Below, one piece after another: positions 37,132 through 45,806 of a stretch of DNA of 64,000 nucleotides. The stretch comes from Paenibacillus bovis. Its GTDB lineage: Bacteria > Bacillota > Bacilli > Bacillales > Bacillaceae_C. Within the stretch, counting starts at the first letter, position 1; each line of letters starts with the position of its first letter. The stretch covers positions 1 to 64,000 of the forward strand of contig VEFU01000017.1 of the NCBI GenBank assembly GCA_007679095.1. The letters run 5' to 3'. A program made the position numbers and the translations under genes. A model generated the notes under the pieces. It worked only from the letters and a program-made list of their open reading frames with translations. It did no database searches and was not told the DNA's origin.

Positions 37132-37133
37132 GC

Positions 37134-37901
37134 ATGTTAAAAATTGCAAATCACACATTTAACTCAAGACTTTTACTCGGAACAGGAAAATATCCATCTT
37201 TTGAAATTCAAAAGAAAGCTGTTGAAGTATCGGAAACAGAGGTGTTAACTTTTGCTGTTAGAAGAATGAATATTTTTGAAGAAAGTCAGCCGAATTTCTT
37301 GGAACAATTAGACTTAAATAAATATACTCTCCTGCCAAATACTGCAGGTGCTAAAACAGCCGAAGAAGCAGTTCGGATTGCTAAGCTAGCAAAGGCTTCA
37401 GGTCTCTGTGACATGATAAAAGTAGAGGTAATTGGAGACGACCGCTCCCTCCTACCTGACCCGATTGAAACATTAAAAGCATCTGAAATGTTAATGGAAG
37501 AAGGTTTCATCGTTTTACCATATACGTCAGATGATGTTGTGTTAGCAAAACGCTTGGAAGAGCTTGGTGTTCATGCAATTATGCCAGGTGCAAGTCCAAT
37601 TGGTTCGGGTAGAGGAATTATTAATCCATTAAACTTAAAGTTTATTATTGAGCAATCCAATGTTCCAGTTATTGTCGATGCTGGGATTGGCTCACCAAAG
37701 GATGTTGCGTATGCGATGGAACTTGGTGCAGACGGCGTTCTACTTAATACAGCTGTTTCGGGGGCTCAAGATCCAGTGAAAATGGCGCGTGCTGTCAAGT
37801 TAGCACTGGAAGCCGGAAGATTAGGATATGAAGCAGGTCGAATTGAGGAAAAAGATTATGCAGTGGCAAGTAGTCCACTTACAGGGTTGGTTGGATCTTG
37901 A
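37134..37901 (+). CDS. thiG: Thiazole synthase ThiG
   Basis: 255 residues. TIM barrel: opens [21 protein letters not shown]; active-site Lys in MIKVEVIGD (about residue 99) forms the imine with deoxyxylulose 5-phosphate; phosphate-binding loops [11 protein letters not shown] and [12 protein letters not shown]. It makes the thiazole carboxylate phosphate from DXP, dehydroglycine and ThiS-thiocarboxylate. Its stop codon overlaps the thiF start by four bases. Confidence 0.97.
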   Translation: MLKIANHTFNSRLLLGTGKYPSFEIQKKAVEVSETEVLTFAVRRMNIFEESQPNFLEQLDLNKYTLLPNTAGAKTAEEAVRIAKLAKASGLCDMIKVEVIGDDRSLLPDPIETLKASEMLMEEGFIVLPYTSDDVVLAKRLEELGVHAIMPGASPIGSGRGIINPLNLKFIIEQSNVPVIVDAGIGSPKDVAYAMELGADGVLLNTAVSGAQDPVKMARAVKLALEAGRLGYEAGRIEEKDYAVASSPLTGLVGS

Positions 37902-38914
37902 ACAGTCGTTATTCAAGGCAAGCATTATTTTTAGGGAAAGATAAACAAGCAAAAATTCTAAACAGCAGTGTATTTATTATGGGTGCTGGTGCATTAGGCT
38001 CTAGTAGTGCAGAAATGCTAGCAAGAGCCGGAGTCGGTAAAATTACGATTGTCGACCGTGATTATGTGGAATGGAGTAATTTACAGAGACAGCAGCTCTA
38101 TAGTGAAGAAGATGTAAAGCAGAGACTTCCAAAAGTAGTGGCAGCAAAAAATCGGCTGGAGCAAATTAATAGTGGTATTACCATTATTCCGCTTGTAGAG
38201 GATGTACATGGTTTAAATATTGAAGAAATGATAAAAGGCCACGATGTTATTGTTGATGCGACTGATAATTTTGAAACGCGATTAATTGTGAATGATGCAG
38301 CTGTAAAAAATGGCATCCCCTTTATCATGGGTTCCTGTGTTGCTAGTTATGGTACGATTTATCCTGTCATTCCTGGAAATGGCGCACCTTGCTTACATTG
38401 CTTGTTAAACCATTTACCTGTCGATACTATGACGTGTGAAACAGTTGGCGTCATTAGCCCGATTGTGCAAATTGTTGCCGCAACCCAAGTAGCACAAGCG
38501 TTAAAAGTACTAACGGGAGAACCAGTTACGCCACTTCTACGATCGATTGATATTTGGAAAGATGAAAATTCATCTATAAATGTCACTCGCTTGCGCAACA
38601 ATGATTGTCCTACATGTGGGGAGCATGCTACATTTCCCTATTTACAATATAAGAATCAAATGAAATCTGAAATATTATGTGGTAGAAACGCTGTACAAAT
38701 TCGACCTGCAACAAATGATAAATATGAGCTTGTTACCTTTATCGAAAATTTAAAGGAAAAAGTCGCAAAACCGATTATTAATCCATTTTTACTTTCTTGC
38801 GAGTTTGAGGACAAGCGGATAGTCTTTTTCAAAGATGGTCGCGCTATTATACACGGTACAAATGACGCGAAAACGGCTCGTATTATTTATAATCGATTTT
38901 TACAATATTATTAA
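37898..38914 (+). CDS. thiF: ThiS adenylyltransferase ThiF
   Basis: 338 residues, TTG start overlapping the thiG stop (TTGA). E1-like MoeB/ThiF family: nucleotide loop [19 protein letters not shown], Arg finger in [17 protein letters not shown], and a zinc site from CLHC and CPTC. It adenylates the ThiS C-terminus. An extra C-terminal segment of about 80 residues beyond the zinc site resembles that of other Bacillus ThiF/MoeB proteins. Last gene of the operon; thiD, which follows thiF in B. subtilis, is absent. Confidence 0.95.
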   Translation: MNSRYSRQALFLGKDKQAKILNSSVFIMGAGALGSSSAEMLARAGVGKITIVDRDYVEWSNLQRQQLYSEEDVKQRLPKVVAAKNRLEQINSGITIIPLVEDVHGLNIEEMIKGHDVIVDATDNFETRLIVNDAAVKNGIPFIMGSCVASYGTIYPVIPGNGAPCLHCLLNHLPVDTMTCETVGVISPIVQIVAATQVAQALKVLTGEPVTPLLRSIDIWKDENSSINVTRLRNNDCPTCGEHATFPYLQYKNQMKSEILCGRNAVQIRPATNDKYELVTFIENLKEKVAKPIINPFLLSCEFEDKRIVFFKDGRAIIHGTNDAKTARIIYNRFLQYY

Positions 38915-38952
38915 ATGGAAATGCCTTAGAAGCTTAATTGCTTTCTATGACT

Positions 38953-39083
38953 GTTGATTTCCGCTCCATACACTCGCTTTCCGCGGGCGGTTCCGGTAAG
39001 CCTCCTCGGCGCTAATCGCGCCTGTGGGGTCTTACCCTGACCCTTATTCCCGCAGTAGTCTCGTGTATTACGCTACAATCAAC
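38953..39083. repeat. Intergenic repeat, copy 3 (complete)
   Basis: A 131-base element bounded by GTTGATT (38953-38959) and AATCAAC (39077-39083). Inside: ACTCGCTTTCCGCGGGC, GCCTCCTCGGCGC, GTGGGGTCTTACC and CCCGCAGTAGTCTCGTGT. It is related in reverse orientation to the element at 16361-16541 and to the split copy at 126-345, but its central arms differ. It is GC-rich against its surroundings and sits just after thiF, where it could fold into a strong terminator-like structure. Confidence 0.7.
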
Positions 39084-39190
39084 ATTGAGCTTACGATTAT
39101 TAATTTCTTTTTTATACAGGTTCATTTTTAGGACCAATGGCTAACTTCAATTTCTATTATTATTCCATAAACTGCAAAATGCAAAAATTA

Positions 39191-39222
39191 ACAGTCCAAT
39201 TTATACACAAATTGGACTGTTT
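39191..39222. terminator. Bidirectional hairpin between repeat and small ORF
   Basis: ACAGTCCAATTT (39191-39202) and AAATTGGACTGT (39209-39220) are perfect complements around ATACAC. Little U-tract follows on either side, so efficiency is uncertain; it separates the thi operon from the small gene at 39286-39393. Confidence 0.5.
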
Positions 39223-39285
39223 GAAAATTTCTAATGAACAGCGAACCTACATATTAAAACAACATTTTCTCATTGGTGGTATTAA

Positions 39286-39393
39286 TTAGTTTCTTCCGCC
39301 TCTTGTATTGGATCTTCCTTTTCCTTTGCGTTGTTCATTTGGTTTCTTCGGGTCCGTTCTTTTTTCTTTACGTGCATTTGAGTCTTTAACCAT
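39286..39393 (-). CDS. Small basic hydrophilic protein (35 aa)
   Basis: Open frame of 35 codons with ATG at 39393, eight bases behind GGAGGGA. The product begins MVKDSNARKEKRTDPKK and ends GRSNTRGGRN; about a third of residues are Lys or Arg, with no hydrophobic core and no Cys. Composition resembles the tiny spore or stress proteins of Bacillaceae (Ssp-type minor proteins), but I do not recognise a specific family. The strong ribosome site supports translation. Confidence 0.6.
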   Translation of the reverse strand: MVKDSNARKEKRTDPKKPNEQRKGKGRSNTRGGRN

Positions 39394-39620
39394 ACGACTT
39401 CCCTCCATCACTCATTTTTTGACAACTTAAGCAAGTAATATCATTTCCGGAAAGGGTTATTTTATTCCGAATACACTAATTATCATTTTCATAAGTTTCT
39501 GTACTCTTTTATGCCATGGTAATTCCTTGATAACAAAAAAATTTATCGATAGAATAAAAGTGTAGAGATGAAAGATGGAGAAATAACCTTACAAATTTTA
39601 TCTATCTTGGAGTGAAAAAA

Positions 39621-39920
39621 ATGCAAATAACAATCAGTGATAATGCCATTAGTTGGTTTAAAGAATCGATGAAATTACAACAAGGCGATAAAGTTAAATT
39701 CTATAGCCAAATTTACGGTTCAAGTCCAGTTCAAGACAAACATGCTCTTGCATTCACGAAAGACAATGATCCAATTGATCTTGCCGTTCGTACAGAAGTA
39801 GAAGGAATTGAATTCTATGTAGAAGATTCGGATGTATGGTTTTTTGACGGACACGATTTAAAAGTAGACTACGACCCAGACGAAGATGAATTAAAATTCG
39901 ACTATGTAAAACCAGAATAA
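39621..39920 (+). CDS. HesB/YneR-like protein without cysteine
   Basis: 99 residues from ATG 39621 (MQITISDNAISWF), eight bases behind TTGGAG; the GTG at 39612 lies inside that site. It has the HesB/IscA-like beta fold of the small YneR group: VKFYSQIYG, AFTKDNDP, and an acidic tail EDSDVWFFDGHDLKVDYDPDED. It has no cysteine, so it cannot serve as an iron-sulfur scaffold like IscA/SufA. Function unknown; cytoplasmic. A strong terminator follows. Confidence 0.8.
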   Translation: MQITISDNAISWFKESMKLQQGDKVKFYSQIYGSSPVQDKHALAFTKDNDPIDLAVRTEVEGIEFYVEDSDVWFFDGHDLKVDYDPDEDELKFDYVKPE

Positions 39921-39937
39921 CCTTTTTTCAATTGAAC

Positions 39938-40014
39938 AGGATCAAAAAAAATATTGATCCAATTTAAAGCCAAACTATACCTGAAAAATATTTTCAAGAT
40001 AGTTTGGCTTTGTT
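39938..40014 (+). terminator. Double hairpin terminator after HesB-like gene
   Basis: A first hairpin GGATCAAAA... / ATTGATCC (39939-39960) is followed by AAAGCCAAACTAT (39966-39978) paired with ATAGTTTGGCTTT (39999-40011). The second has the shape of an intrinsic terminator and may also work for the convergent AlkD-like gene. Confidence 0.75.
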
Positions 40015-40079
40015 ATATATATGGAGTTAAAACCTTTTATCCCTGTTTTTGCTTCATTCGACTTCAATGAATGAACCAA

Positions 40080-40787
40080 TCAACAAATACAAGTTTTCCG
40101 CTTCATACCTACTCTATTTTTTGCTTCTACCTTTTTAATATAATCAATTGCTAGCGGTACCTTACATGCGGTATTCCCAACATCGACATGCACCTTACCA
40201 ATCGCTTCTGCCACCTGCTTTGCTTCCTCATTTAGCTCTTCAACATAAGTACCTACAGCTAATACAAAGCTGTTCATGACATAACGTACTCGGTTTCTTT
40301 CCTCATGAATCGTATTACGCACTTGATTCAATAAAGTTCTAATCTCCTCAACATCCAAATTCTCATCAGGTGTGATTGACAAATAATTAGCGTATGTACT
40401 CCAACCAGAAACGGCAATCATTTCTTCTTCCGATTCCATCCATTCCCTCGCCAATTCAAGAGCAAAATCACTTTCAGCAGTCACCTGAGCAACTGTATAT
40501 TCCGCTACCATATACCAATAAGCCTGTTTTGCCCAATTTTGTAATGTCTCTTTTGTCATAAGATTAGGATTGACCGAAAGTCCTGCCAAATACATCGCAT
40601 CATGATTACCGGATTCAAATAATTTTAAAGCTAATTCATGATCCTTCTTTACAAATTTAACAAGTTTTTTGAGGTCTCCTATCTTCACGCCAAAATATGG
40701 TTCCTTTACCCCATGGTTTTGATAAATTTTCTTTGTTTGCTCGGATCCTAATTCTTCTAGTTTTATCATAATTTCTTCATAAGTCAT
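40080..40787 (-). CDS. AlkD-like DNA alkylation repair protein
   Basis: 235 residues from ATG 40787 (MTYEEIMIKLEELG), behind GGATGGAG; the frame stays open to 40922 but there runs through the repeat 40881-40941. HEAT-like helical-repeat protein of the DNA alkylation repair family: FGVKIGDLKKL, WYMVAEYTVAQV, then a C-terminal segment IGKVHVDVGNTACKVP typical of the Firmicute branch. AlkD excises N3- and N7-alkylpurines by a non-base-flipping mechanism; whether this branch keeps the activity is unclear because the catalytic Trp/Asp/Arg of AlkD cannot be placed by eye. C-terminus is Cys-containing (KRKTCIC). Confidence 0.75.
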   Translation of the reverse strand: MTYEEIMIKLEELGSEQTKKIYQNHGVKEPYFGVKIGDLKKLVKFVKKDHELALKLFESGNHDAMYLAGLSVNPNLMTKETLQNWAKQAYWYMVAEYTVAQVTAESDFALELAREWMESEEEMIAVSGWSTYANYLSITPDENLDVEEIRTLLNQVRNTIHEERNRVRYVMNSFVLAVGTYVEELNEEAKQVAEAIGKVHVDVGNTACKVPLAIDYIKKVEAKNRVGMKRKTCIC

Positions 40788-40880
40788 TACGTTCTCCATC
40801 CTCTCACAATAGAGTGTGCTATTTATACAATAAACGATTAGCACCCTATTTCCAATACGATCTTCTCCTATGATTTCCAA

Positions 40881-40941
40881 GGACAAGGGGTCAGGAACAA
40901 CTGTCCCAGCAGCGCGGGACAATGTTCCTGACCCCTTGTCC
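40881..40941. repeat. 61-bp GGGGTCAGGAACA palindrome
   Basis: GGACAAGGGGTCAGGAACA (40881-40899) and its exact complement TGTTCCTGACCCCTTGTCC (40923-40941) enclose a 23-base loop that itself holds CTGTCCC / GGGAC arms. Half copies occur at 52838-52868 and 22890-22934. It lies upstream of the AlkD-like gene and has no coding role. Confidence 0.85.
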
Positions 40942-41029
40942 CTCTTGAAAATAAGATACAGTTTCTAGGTATTACGCCCTGTTTTCTCAGCATATGTGAC
41001 ATATATAAGGAAATAACATGAAGAACGAA

Positions 41030-41062
41030 AAAAAGAGAGCCAAAGTAACATTGGCCCTCTTT
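41030..41062 (-). terminator. Terminator after frameshifted lipoprotein gene
   Basis: GAGAGCCAA and TTGGCCCTC arms pair with one mismatch; on the minus strand TCTTTTTTTCG follows, seven bases past the stop codon. Confidence 0.85.
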
Positions 41063-41068
41063 GTGCTC

Positions 41069-42123
41069 CTATTGAATGCTTACAATTTTATAATTATCAT
41101 CTACTGTTGGTCGGTCAAACTCAAAGTAACCAAAATGCGTTACTGTTTCTGTTTGTCCATCTGGTGTAGTTAAGTAGAAAGTCACATCTATTACTCCACC
41201 AAATCTAAAATCACTGTATTCCATTAAGGAAGATTCATCAAGAGATACTTCTGTTTCCACAGCAGTATAATCCCCATTAAAAGCATCTAAATATTTAGCA
41301 TAGTTTTCGTCATAGTTCGTAAATGACTCTGCAATAATCTGTTTATATTCTACTTCCGTTTCCACTGTGTACACTTGAGCATAGTGATTAATCAGGAATT
41401 TTGCAATCCCAACCAAATCTCCTGGTTGTTGCAGATCACGTTCTTGAATGTCTGATAATTCTTCCATTGACTCTTCTTCTACTTGCTCTTCTTCATTATT
41501 TAAATTCTTGATATATTCACTCGGAAGAATATCTTGAGCTTTCATTTCTTTAATATGGTTATCCCATGTTTCCACTATATCTGTATTCGGGAAAGTTTCG
41601 CCTGTTTCATCAAGTGATCCGTCTTCTAACAACCAATTTTGTTTAATTGTAATTGTATTACTAAATTTCCAGCCATCCTCTGTTAATTTTAATACATGAA
41701 GAGCTGTTGCATCACTTTGGAAATTTTGATTTGGGTTAAATTCATCTGTTCTATTAGTTTGCAATACTTTTAATACAATTTCATCGTCTTTAGCATAAAG
41801 TGCTTCTCCACTAACAAATTCCATTTTTAAACCAACATTATCATAAGTTGTAAAAGTTGTGCTCAGTTCTTCTTTAAAATTATCTGGAGCATTCAATATA
41901 TGAGTTACGTATGTATCTACATCCCGTTTATTGACTGCATCCAAGTTTTCACGAATAACCGCAATGGCATCCTGTTCCATATCAACCGCGACATCATGTT
42001 CATTTATTTCTTTCTTTTTTTCTCCACTAACTTTGATCTCATCATGTGTAGAAGTGCCTGTCCCGCATGCTACTAATAGAAAAAAGGCACTAATAAAAAC
42101 ATGATTAATAGATATTTCCTCAC
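41069..42123 (-). pseudogene. Lipoprotein gene with frameshift in the signal peptide
   Basis: The main open frame (41069-41980, MEQDAIAV...) has no signal peptide. Upstream in the same frame the sequence is open and encodes HVFISAFFLLVACGTGTST, a lipoprotein signal end with lipobox LVAC, but has no start codon. A GTG at 42123 behind AGGGGG starts in a different frame (RKYLLI) and soon stops. One extra A in the AAA at about 42113-42115 would join them as MRKISINHVFISAFFLLVAC. The mature part of about 330 residues has two similar NTF2-like or DUF-type alpha/beta halves, an acidic linker (EEEQVEEESMEEL) and no enzymatic motif. Function unknown. Either a recently inactivated gene, a slippage-switchable homopolymer, or a sequence error. 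Confidence 0.7.
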
Positions 42124-42298
42124 GCTGTTTCCCCCTGATGTTTAATATATTTCCATACCCGAAATATTATATCGTGATATTTGACCTATTTGTTTATTAA
42201 TTCGAATTTCCTATAGTAGATGAGTAAGAAGAGTCTGAACCCTGCCAAATTAGTAAAATACCTATACTGCTTTCATGCCTACTTTTACACTAACTATA

Positions 42299-42601
42299 TT
42301 ACTTATCAGTTGCACCATTCCAATTATTCATACCACCTATCATATCTTCCACCTTAAATCCCAATGCTTCTAAAATTCCACAAGCAGCTTTACTACGATT
42401 TCCAGATTGGCATGTAATAATATAAAGTTTATCATTATCAAGTTCACTCTTACGTAATGCAAGTTGACCTAGCGGGATATGCACGGCACCAGGTATTTTG
42501 CCAGTCGCTACTTCAGCAGGTTCACGAACATCTATTACAATTATTTCTTGTTTATTTTGCAAACGTTTCTCTACTTCTTGTGGTGTAATTTGCTTTGCCA
42601 A
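42299..42601 (-). CDS. Single-domain rhodanese
   Basis: 100 residues, ATG at 42601 behind AAGGAAGGATTT. Complete small rhodanese (sulfurtransferase) domain: IDVREPAEVATGKIPGAVHIP, active-site loop CQSGNRS with catalytic Cys (residue 65), and GGMNNWNG at the end. It carries sulfane sulfur as an enzyme persulfide. Last gene of the reactive-sulfur cluster, 79 bases after the degenerate rhodanese gene. Cytoplasmic. Confidence 0.92.
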   Translation of the reverse strand: MAKQITPQEVEKRLQNKQEIIVIDVREPAEVATGKIPGAVHIPLGQLALRKSELDNDKLYIITCQSGNRSKAACGILEALGFKVEDMIGGMNNWNGATDK

Positions 42602-42680
42602 TTTAAATCCTTCCTTTCTTAAATTAAGCCTAAAAAAATCGAAACTTTCGTAAGCTGCTTTTACTAATCTTCTATATTTT

Positions 42681-43037
42681 TTACCTAATATCTTTACATG
42701 GACAATTACTTATTTGGTAACTAGAAACTCTGTACCCCTTGCTCAATAAGAATCTAAGACCTAAGTTCAGTTCCAAACGATCATTCGCAATTACATGTAG
42801 TTTCTGATTTGGAATTTCATTTATAAAGCGTTTCAAATAAGCATGTGGAATCCTTATATCACTTTGTTGATGATGTGCTTCAACATTATAATCCCTAATA
42901 TCTAGGATGACGATTTCGTGCATAGCTTCACCTGTTTTTCTACAAGGAATACCTAGAACAGGAAAATGCCTTCTATATAAAAGGATAGTTATTAAAATAC
43001 TAACTATTATAATAAAATAACTAATCATCTTCACCAC
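42681..43037 (-). CDS. Membrane-anchored rhodanese-like protein lacking the active Cys
   Basis: 118 residues, ATG at 43037. One N-terminal membrane helix (residues 5-22) followed by a rhodanese-like fold: IVILDIRDYN corresponds to the IDVRE strand, and VIANDRLELNLGLRFLLSKGYRV to the active-site strand and helix, but the catalytic Cys is replaced (ANDRLEL). Instead, Cys occurs before the fold (GIPCRK) and as CPC near the C-terminus (SNCPCKDIR). It may be a structural or regulatory partner at the membrane, or use the CPC pair. Part of the sulfur operon, 32 bases after the TauE gene. Confidence 0.75.
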   Translation of the reverse strand: MVKMISYFIIIVSILITILLYRRHFPVLGIPCRKTGEAMHEIVILDIRDYNVEAHHQQSDIRIPHAYLKRFINEIPNQKLHVIANDRLELNLGLRFLLSKGYRVSSYQISNCPCKDIR

Positions 43038-43069
43038 CTATAATTACTGCATACCTGAACACATATTTT

Positions 43070-43849
43070 TCAAACTAAAATATCTATCCAAATTTTCATT
43101 GCAGTACCTGCAATCATAATTGCTAAAATAAATTGTAGAATTCGGGTATTCAATTTCTTACCAGTCTTTGCTCCAAGTGGTGCTGCTATTATACTAGCCA
43201 CAATCATAATAAGTGCTGGCCAATATTCAACTTGTCCGGTAACAAGTTTACCAACACTGCCACCGATAGAAGAAATGAATGTAACGGCAAGACTTGTTGC
43301 AATCGTCATTCGTGTTGGGATGTGTAAAACAGTTAACATGATTGGTACAAGTAAGAAACCACCTGCAGCTCCCACAATTCCAGATGCTATACCAACAATT
43401 AATGCTAAAATAACGGCTAGTGGTTTATTAAAACTTACTTTATTTAGTGGTATATCATCTACTTGCTTCTTTGGTATAAACATCATCACTGCAGCAATTA
43501 ATGCTAAAATACCATACACGACATTTACTGCTTGTTCGGATAAGAAGCTTGATCCATAACTACCAACTAAGCTCCCAATTAGAATCGCTCCACCCATATA
43601 TATGATCAGTTGTTTGTTTAGGTATCCACCTTTACGATATGCCCATACACCAGCAATGGAAGCAAACAGTACTTGAACAGCACTAATTCCAGATACTTCA
43701 TGTGCCGTAAATGTAACGAGACCAAATAAAGGAGGAATATATAATAACATTGGGTATTTTATAATTGAACCACCAACACCTAACATCCCCGATAAAAATG
43801 AACCGATGAATCCAATTGCAAATAAGACGAAAAAGAATGTAACATCCAT
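43070..43849 (-). CDS. TauE/SafE family sulfite/sulfur exporter
   Basis: 259 residues with about eight membrane helices in two repeats, the first opening GFIGSFLSGMLGVGGSIIKYP, the second GIASGIVGAAGGFLLVPIML: the paired Gly-rich motifs of TauE/SafE permeases. Members next to persulfide-detoxification genes export sulfite or thiosulfate, as TauE in the Staphylococcus cst operon. ATG at 43849 behind GAAGGGG. Central gene of the sulfur operon, so sulfite made by the persulfide dioxygenase is the likely cargo (inference). Confidence 0.9.
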   Translation of the reverse strand: MDVTFFFVLFAIGFIGSFLSGMLGVGGSIIKYPMLLYIPPLFGLVTFTAHEVSGISAVQVLFASIAGVWAYRKGGYLNKQLIIYMGGAILIGSLVGSYGSSFLSEQAVNVVYGILALIAAVMMFIPKKQVDDIPLNKVSFNKPLAVILALIVGIASGIVGAAGGFLLVPIMLTVLHIPTRMTIATSLAVTFISSIGGSVGKLVTGQVEYWPALIMIVASIIAAPLGAKTGKKLNTRILQFILAIMIAGTAMKIWIDILV

Positions 43850-43896
43850 TTTTACCCCTTCTCTCTATAAGGAAAGCGAGTATTCAATTACTCGCT

Positions 43897-44124
43897 CTAT
43901 GCTTTTTGAATATAAAAATATAAAATATCGGCTTCTGTTTTTTGTTCTAGTACTGTGTGTCCACCTGATTTTGCCCATGCTGGAATGTCGTTTAAGGCTC
44001 CTTTATCAGTAGTAAGTACTTCTAGCACTTCTCCAGCGTTCATCGTATCCATTGCTTTTTTAGTTTTCACAATAGGCATTGGACATGCTAGCCCTTTTGC
44101 ATCTAATGTCTTTGTAATGTTCAT
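43897..44124 (-). CDS. TusA-like sulfur carrier
   Basis: 75 residues from ATG 44124 (MNITKTLDAKG), behind GGAGGTACAG; the TTG at 44139 overlaps that site. TusA/SirA family two-layer sandwich with the persulfide-carrying motif LACPMPIVKTKKA (Cys residue 13). Moves sulfane sulfur between rhodaneses and DsrE-type proteins. Nearly identical motif to the N-terminal half of the TusA-rhodanese fusion 2 kb upstream. Third carrier-type protein of the operon. Confidence 0.92.
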   Translation of the reverse strand: MNITKTLDAKGLACPMPIVKTKKAMDTMNAGEVLEVLTTDKGALNDIPAWAKSGGHTVLEQKTEADILYFYIQKA

Positions 44125-44189
44125 TTTCTGTACCTCCAATTATAAGATGATTTAATTTAGTCAATTTCTAATTTCTAATTTCATCAAGG

Positions 44190-45317
44190 TTATCGGACAG
44201 CACAACGATTTGGTCCAATTTCCATTTCAGTTTGTTCGTCATTATCAGGTGTGATTTTCCCCATGTTTACTTGACGAATTTGTTGATAGGCATTTGGCTG
44301 TGGTGGTAGATTATCTGTAACTGTTTTACGGAATTCTGTTTCGTCTTCCATATTCAGTCCATGATTTTCTGCAAATAGATCACCAAGGCGTCTTGCTACT
44401 GTACCATCTGCATTCATTTCATCAATAATCATGAAATGTGCAGGCAATACAACTATGTCATCCGCTAATTCACGATAACGTGTATATAAAGTTTCTCTTA
44501 GATCTCCAACCCAATCTTCTGCTAAGCCTGCTAAGTCAGGACGGCCAATTGAATCGATAAATAGAATATCACCTGTTAAAAGAAACTGGTTATCAATTAT
44601 AAATGATGTCGAGCCAATCGTATGACCAGGTGAGTATAGTGCATTTATATTAATTTGTGATGCACCTATTTCAACGTTTAATCCATCTGTTAATGGTGTG
44701 TAATCAAATACAACTTCCGTTGCGTCTTTTGGTGGTAGATAGTAACTAGCTCCAGATGCCGCAGCAATGTTACGTCCACCAGAGATATGATCTGCATGTA
44801 GGTGTGTATCAAACACGTGCTTAATTTGTACACCTTTCTCTTTCGCAAAGTTAGTAAAAACCTCAGTAAACCGTACTGCGTCAATAATTGCAGCCTCACC
44901 TTCAGAAATCACCATATAAGATAGGCAACCTTTACCGAGGCGAACAAATTGGTATAGTTCACCGCCATTTTCTAAATCAGCTACTTTAATTGGTTCTAAG
45001 TAGCTACTCCAAGACTTCATACCACCTTCTAGGTAAGCTACTTCACGACCTGCTTCCGACAGCATTTCCGCTACCATGATAGAAGATCCTTCTTTCGCAC
45101 ATACAACTAATACATCTTTATCTGTTGGTAGCTTCGGTAAAATTTCCTCCACTCCATCTAACAATTCAAAGTAAGGAATATTCAAATACTCAAATTTATG
45201 TCCTTCTATTTTCCAGTCTGCAAAAGCATCTGCATTACGTACATCTAAAATAAATAACTCTTCATTATCAATGACTTTTCGAGCAACATGTGCTGCTGTC
45301 CATTTTTTTATAGTCAT
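44190..45317 (-). CDS. Rhodanese-metallo-beta-lactamase persulfide dioxygenase
   Basis: 375 residues from ATG 45317 ([11 protein letters not shown]), behind GGGGGTAA; the extension to 45383 translates a hairpin and is rejected. Residues 1-110: rhodanese with catalytic Cys in VVCAKEGSS. Residues 120-350: MBL-fold persulfide dioxygenase (ETHE1/CstB type) with iron ligands [21 protein letters not shown] and LPAH. It should oxidise glutathione/bacillithiol- or protein-bound persulfide to sulfite or thiosulfate. In S. aureus CstB the MBL domain comes first; here the rhodanese is first. Follows the DsrE gene after 81 bases, with an operator and hairpin between. The C-terminus is ...GPNRCAVR, giving one more Cys. 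Confidence 0.9.
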   Translation of the reverse strand: MTIKKWTAAHVARKVIDNEELFILDVRNADAFADWKIEGHKFEYLNIPYFELLDGVEEILPKLPTDKDVLVVCAKEGSSIMVAEMLSEAGREVAYLEGGMKSWSSYLEPIKVADLENGGELYQFVRLGKGCLSYMVISEGEAAIIDAVRFTEVFTNFAKEKGVQIKHVFDTHLHADHISGGRNIAAASGASYYLPPKDATEVVFDYTPLTDGLNVEIGASQININALYSPGHTIGSTSFIIDNQFLLTGDILFIDSIGRPDLAGLAEDWVGDLRETLYTRYRELADDIVVLPAHFMIIDEMNADGTVARRLGDLFAENHGLNMEDETEFRKTVTDNLPPQPNAYQQIRQVNMGKITPDNDEQTEMEIGPNRCAVR

Positions 45318-45324
45318 AATAAAA

Positions 45325-45382
45325 TTACCCCCATAGGTATATTTATATCCATTTTTTTGCAGTGGAGACTCTCTCCACTGCA
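45325..45382 (-). promoter_or_regulatory. CstR-type operator and mRNA hairpin before persulfide dioxygenase gene
   Basis: TTACCCCCATAGGTATA (45325-45341; minus strand TATACCTATGGGGGTAA) has the CsoR/CstR-operator form and covers the ribosome site of the gene at 45317. Just upstream GCAGTGGAGA / TCTCCACTGC (45359-45382) form a strong hairpin followed on the mRNA by A residues, so it is not a terminator but may stabilise or process the message. Confidence 0.6.
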
Positions 45383-45398
45383 TGTAATTGGATTAAAA

Positions 45399-45794
45399 TT
45401 AAAATGTTAATGTCGGTGCTGCATCTTTAGCGTATTCTAAAAATGTTACTGCTCCACCAACTTCTATACCATCAACGAAATCTTCTTTCGTAAGTCCCAT
45501 AACATCCATTGTCATTTGACAAGCAATAAACTTAACACCTAGGTCTTGTGCCATTTCCACTAGTTGTGGAATCGTCGGAACGTTTGCTTTCTCAAAACCT
45601 TCTGCAAAATGTTCTTTTCCAGCTGGCATTTCTAACCCATGCATTGCTTGCTTGTGAATTAAGTTTAATCCTTCAAAAGTAAAGAAGATTTGTACCTCTT
45701 TATCTGATGCTGCTGCTGCAGTTGCGATATTAAATACTTTGTACGCATCAAACATTCCACCGTTTGCTGCGATAATAGCTACTTTATTTGACAT
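45399..45794 (-). CDS. DsrE-family sulfur-relay protein
   Basis: 131 residues, ATG at 45794 behind GGAGGAA. DsrE/DsrF-like (DsrE2 type) fold: VAIIAANGGMFDAYKVFNIA at the N-terminus, FFTFEGLNLI, and the conserved Cys in KFIACQMTMDVMG (about residue 99). Lies 12 bases after the TusA-rhodanese gene, in a set TusA-rhodanese, DsrE, MBL-rhodanese that equals the split parts of staphylococcal CstA plus CstB. It probably accepts persulfide sulfur and passes it to TusA. Confidence 0.9.
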   Translation of the reverse strand: MSNKVAIIAANGGMFDAYKVFNIATAAAASDKEVQIFFTFEGLNLIHKQAMHGLEMPAGKEHFAEGFEKANVPTIPQLVEMAQDLGVKFIACQMTMDVMGLTKEDFVDGIEVGGAVTFLEYAKDAAPTLTF

Positions 45795-45806
45795 AATAAA
45801 TTCCTC

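Noticed and set aside
40788-40922. N-terminal extension of the AlkD-like protein
   Set aside because: It reads through a 61-bp palindromic repeat and lacks a ribosome site.
45359-45382. Terminator between DsrE and persulfide dioxygenase genes
   Set aside because: On the transcribed (minus) strand the stem is followed by A, not U.
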